From a virus, in the IMG/VR virus record IMGVR_UViG_3300032307_000243, positions 1 to 29,510 of that record: a DNA stretch of 29,510 bases. One strand, given 5' to 3'. Made by a program: the position numbers and the translations under genes. Positions within the stretch are counted from its first letter, which is position 1. Every line of letters starts with the position of its first letter. Below, in pieces: positions 27,179 to 29,510 of the stretch. Under the pieces are notes generated by a model. It saw only the letters and a program-made list of their open reading frames with translations, did not search any database and was not told the origin of the DNA.

Positions 27179-27752
27179 GGAAGAGATAAAAATAGCGCAA
27201 ACCCCGTACCAAGTACCAAAATTTGCCTATATATACTACAATGATCGTAGAGAAATCACTAGTATTTCTCCAATTAAGTACGACAATTTAGATTATTTAG
27301 AAGTAACATTTGACAGAGCCAAAGATTTTCTACAAGGTAAAAAAGATTTTGCAAGATATGATTTAGAATACTTTCGATCAAATACTGACAAAGTAGTTAA
27401 TACTACACAACGAATTAGAAAATCAATTATACATGAAATACTGACAGTAGATACAAAAAATATTTGTGATGTAACATTAATACATAACAAAAATTATTGG
27501 CAAATTGATTTAAGCAGTAAAGTTATTGATGCTTTACAGCGACAAAATTTAAATTCTTCAATAAAATTCTTTGTTACTAAAAAATCAAATCCTAATTTTT
27601 TAATTAATAGTTTAGAAATAAAAGCAATTGATTTACTTTCTAAAAAAACAATAAAATTTTCTAGTAAAGAAGAAATGTTTTTAGATAATATTAGTGTATA
27701 TACATACCCAGAATTTGATTCATATGGATTATTAAAAAATGGCAACAATTAA
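27162..27752 (+). CDS. Orphan 196-aa protein within the glycosyltransferase cassette
   Basis: Not recognised. The start is MDYLTEEEIKIAQTPYQVPK, followed by FAYIYYNDRREITSISP, DYLEVTFDRAKDFLQGKKDF, a helical basic stretch, and beta-rich sequence such as NYWQIDLSSKVIDAL and SIKFFVTKKSNPNFLINSLE. It is Lys/Asn-rich, soluble, with no membrane segment and no DxD motif. The gene overlaps the preceding glycosyltransferase by 17 bases and the next gene by 14, which suggests a coupled, conserved cassette. The Shine-Dalgarno is weak (AGGA 27143-27146, 15 bases away), consistent with translational coupling. A partner or acceptor-binding role for the glycosyltransferases is possible but unsupported. Confidence 0.7.
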   Translation: MDYLTEEEIKIAQTPYQVPKFAYIYYNDRREITSISPIKYDNLDYLEVTFDRAKDFLQGKKDFARYDLEYFRSNTDKVVNTTQRIRKSIIHEILTVDTKNICDVTLIHNKNYWQIDLSSKVIDALQRQNLNSSIKFFVTKKSNPNFLINSLEIKAIDLLSKKTIKFSSKEEMFLDNISVYTYPEFDSYGLLKNGNN

Positions 27753-28647
27753 CGTTTTAGATTGTGACATTATATATCTCAGCTATGATGAGCCTAATGC
27801 TGAAAAAAATTATGCTGACTTATTACACAAAGTACCTTGGGCAAAACGTGTGCATGGTGTTAAAGGTAGTGATAGTGCGCACAAAGCGTGTGCCAAACTT
27901 AGTGATACAGATAGATTTATAACTGTTGACGGTGATAACATCATTAAGGCAGATTTTATAAATCAAAAAGTAGATATAGACGATAGTGTAGATTTATCAA
28001 AAAGTGTTATTAGTTGGGGTGCGTACAATATCATCAATGGTTTAATTTATGGTAACGGTGGTATAAAATGTTGGCCTAAAGAATTTGTATTAAACATGCG
28101 TACACACGAAAATGCTGATCCAGAAAATATTAAAGCTCAAGTTGATTTTTGCTGGGACGCACACTATATCCAACAAAATGACTGTTATAGTGAAATTTAT
28201 AACAATGCTACTCCTTTACAAGCATGGCGAGCAGGTTTTCGCGAAGGCGTAAAAATGACACTACTAGAAGGTACTAAATTAGCAGACCCTGGCCAGTGTA
28301 GAAAACGTATACATTGGAAAAATTTAGAACGTCTTATGGTTTGGAGTCACGTAGGTATGGATGTTGAAAATGGCATATGGGCCATTTATGGAGCAAGACA
28401 TGGTTGTTACAAAACTAATTTAACTAATTGGGACTATCAAAACGTTAGAGATTTTGAATACCTAAATAATTTGTGGAACATTGAAGTAAAAAATAAAATT
28501 GACGAACTTAATATTTTAGATGAAATTCAAAAATTAGGTGATGAGATTACTAGACACATGGATGTGCCTATGGGATCAGTTGATGCTACAGCCAGCAAAT
28601 TTTTTAAATTAGTTTATAGAAATCCTAGTAGAACAAAGGTAACTTAA
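27739..28647 (+). CDS. Putative glycosyltransferase-like protein with DGD motif (302 aa), paralogue of the next gene
   Basis: The protein begins with CDIIYLSYDEPNAEKNYADL, then AKRVHGVKGSDSAHKA and RFITVDGDNIIKADF with V63-D-G-D66. The strand-DGD-strand order is that of a GT-A metal site. Further motifs shared with the next gene are YGNGGIK, AWRAGFREGVK, RLMVWSHVGMD and FEYLNNLW. The repeated invariant Arg, His, Asp and Trp residues suggest an enzyme. I infer a glycosyltransferase or nucleotide-sugar-related enzyme from the DGD motif and the adjoining glycosyltransferases; no established family is certain. There is no signal peptide or membrane segment. It overlaps the upstream gene by 14 bases; its TAA shares one base with the next ATG. 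Confidence 0.6.
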   Translation: MATINVLDCDIIYLSYDEPNAEKNYADLLHKVPWAKRVHGVKGSDSAHKACAKLSDTDRFITVDGDNIIKADFINQKVDIDDSVDLSKSVISWGAYNIINGLIYGNGGIKCWPKEFVLNMRTHENADPENIKAQVDFCWDAHYIQQNDCYSEIYNNATPLQAWRAGFREGVKMTLLEGTKLADPGQCRKRIHWKNLERLMVWSHVGMDVENGIWAIYGARHGCYKTNLTNWDYQNVRDFEYLNNLWNIEVKNKIDELNILDEIQKLGDEITRHMDVPMGSVDATASKFFKLVYRNPSRTKVT

Positions 28648-29345
28648 TGTACGATATAGTGTTTATTAGCTACCAAGAATTAAACGCAGAAGAAAACTGG
28701 CAAAAGTTAAAATCTAGATTTCCTATGACTATGCGTGTACATGGAGTCAAAGGAATTCATCAAGCACATATTCAAGCAGCCAAAAAAGCATTTACAAAAA
28801 TGTTTTGGGTCGTTGACGGTGATGCAGGCGTGTTAGATAGTTTTGACTTTAATTATGTAGTTCCTGAAAAACAATTAAGTACGGTTCATGTATGGCGCAG
28901 TCGCAATCCAGTAAATGATTTAGAGTATGGAAATGGCGGAGTAAAGTTACTGCCAAGACAACTAACTATAGATATGGATATATCACGAACTGACATGACT
29001 ACAAGTATTAGTAATCATTTTAAAGCAGTGCAAGAAGTCAGTAATGTTACATTGTTTAACACTGATCCGTTTAATACATGGCGCAGTGCTTTTAGGGAAT
29101 GTGCAAAATTAGCAGGCAAAGTTATTGATAGACAAAAAAATGATGAAACTGAGTATAGATTAAATGTCTGGTGTACTGTTGGCAAAGAAAAACCTTACGG
29201 ACAATTTGCATTAGAAGGTGCAATGTCTGGAAAATTGTATGGAACTCAATGGGGGCAAACTCCATCAGAAATGAAAAAAATTAATGATTTTGATTACTTA
29301 AAAAGTATATATGATCTTACAAGTGTAGAAGAAAAATGCAAATAA
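28647..29345 (+). CDS. Putative glycosyltransferase-like protein with DGD motif (232 aa)
   Basis: This is a shorter relative of the preceding gene product. The shared blocks appear in the same order: DIVFISYQELNAEENWQKL, MRVHGVKGIHQAH, MFWVVDGDAGVLDSF (V56-D-G-D59), NDLEYGNGGVK, TWRSAFRECAK, RLNVWCTVGKE and NDFDYLKSIYD. It lacks the roughly 55-residue helical C-terminal extension of the 302-aa protein, so it approximates the minimal family core. AAAGG at 28635-28639, 7 bases before the ATG, is a fair ribosome site, and the start overlaps the upstream stop (TAATG). The next gene begins inside its last codons. Function is inferred as for its paralogue. Confidence 0.6.
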   Translation: MYDIVFISYQELNAEENWQKLKSRFPMTMRVHGVKGIHQAHIQAAKKAFTKMFWVVDGDAGVLDSFDFNYVVPEKQLSTVHVWRSRNPVNDLEYGNGGVKLLPRQLTIDMDISRTDMTTSISNHFKAVQEVSNVTLFNTDPFNTWRSAFRECAKLAGKVIDRQKNDETEYRLNVWCTVGKEKPYGQFALEGAMSGKLYGTQWGQTPSEMKKINDFDYLKSIYDLTSVEEKCK

Positions 29346-29510
29346 AAGATTACTTAGATAGATTTGAAATTTTATTTCCCAATAATGATACAGTAAAAGA
29401 TTATCGTCGGGCCTACACCGATAAAGATTTGTCTAGTATTTTTAGACTAGTTAATAATGAAGATTTAAGAAAATCCGTAATGGAGGAAAACTTATACAGT
29501 ATATTTAGAT
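29336..29510 (+). CDS. 3'-truncated gene of unknown function
   Basis: An ATG at 29336 overlaps the end of the preceding gene by 10 bases and opens a frame that stays open to the window edge, giving 58 visible residues starting MQIKDYLDRFEILFPNNDTV. The visible part is charged and helical (KDYRRAYTDKDLSSIFR, then LRKSVMEENLYSIFR). The overlapping start is the same arrangement as in the rest of the cassette, which supports it being a real gene. No family is recognised. Confidence 0.6.
   Translation, partial: MQIKDYLDRFEILFPNNDTVKDYRRAYTDKDLSSIFRLVNNEDLRKSVMEENLYSIFR

Noticed and set aside
1-29510. A prophage or bacterial chromosomal segment
   Set aside because: All genes are phage structural or cassette genes on one strand, with late-promoter motifs and no integrase, attachment site, tRNA or bacterial gene.

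Overview
The window is part of a contractile-tailed (myovirus) phage genome of the T4 superfamily. It is AT-rich, every gene lies on the + strand, and genes are packed with overlaps or gaps under 60 bases. The sure anchors are a 5'-truncated gp5-type baseplate hub/spike, gp25 and gp6, in that order. The AT-richness, the late-promoter motifs of the NATAAATA type and the style of the tail proteins resemble marine T4-like phages (cyanophages, pelagimyophages). The host cannot be read from this window. There is no integrase, bacterial housekeeping gene, tRNA, CRISPR array or insertion sequence.

Region 1 (1-4693) is the baseplate: the C-terminal half of the central spike, then gp25 and an unusually long gp6 (1152 aa against about 660 in T4). 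Region 2 (4693-18636) is one uninterrupted gene of 4647 codons, almost half the window. It sits where T4 has gene 7. Its product is a mosaic: a conserved N-terminal region, a cupredoxin-like domain without copper ligands, seven short aromatic modules resembling carbohydrate-binding module family 5/12, a seven-repeat FG-GAP-type beta-propeller with three of those modules inserted in it, two blocks of 'GSGY' repeats, and a C-terminal series of beta-rich 'DGST' modules.

Region 3 (18659-25130) holds a small structural protein and three consecutive fibre paralogues. These share about 215 N-terminal residues but end in three different tips, one of them a T4 gp12-like tail-collar domain with an HxH motif. 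A further structural protein follows. Three late-promoter motifs (GATAAATA, AATAAATA, TATAAATA) lie at gene junctions here.

Region 4 (25141-29510) opens with a sigma70-like promoter (TTGACT-17 bp-TATAAT) nested in a 13-bp hairpin whose 3' arm carries the Shine-Dalgarno site of the next gene. It then runs as a tightly overlapping cassette: an orphan 115-aa protein, two related GT-A-like glycosyltransferases (DSD and DTD motifs), an orphan 196-aa protein, two related proteins with a DGD motif and a shared set of other motifs, and a gene cut by the window edge. A reasonable reading is that regions 1-3 build the baseplate and the host-recognition apparatus, while region 4 makes sugar-modifying enzymes that may act on virion fibres or on host surface glycans. 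That link is inference from gene order.
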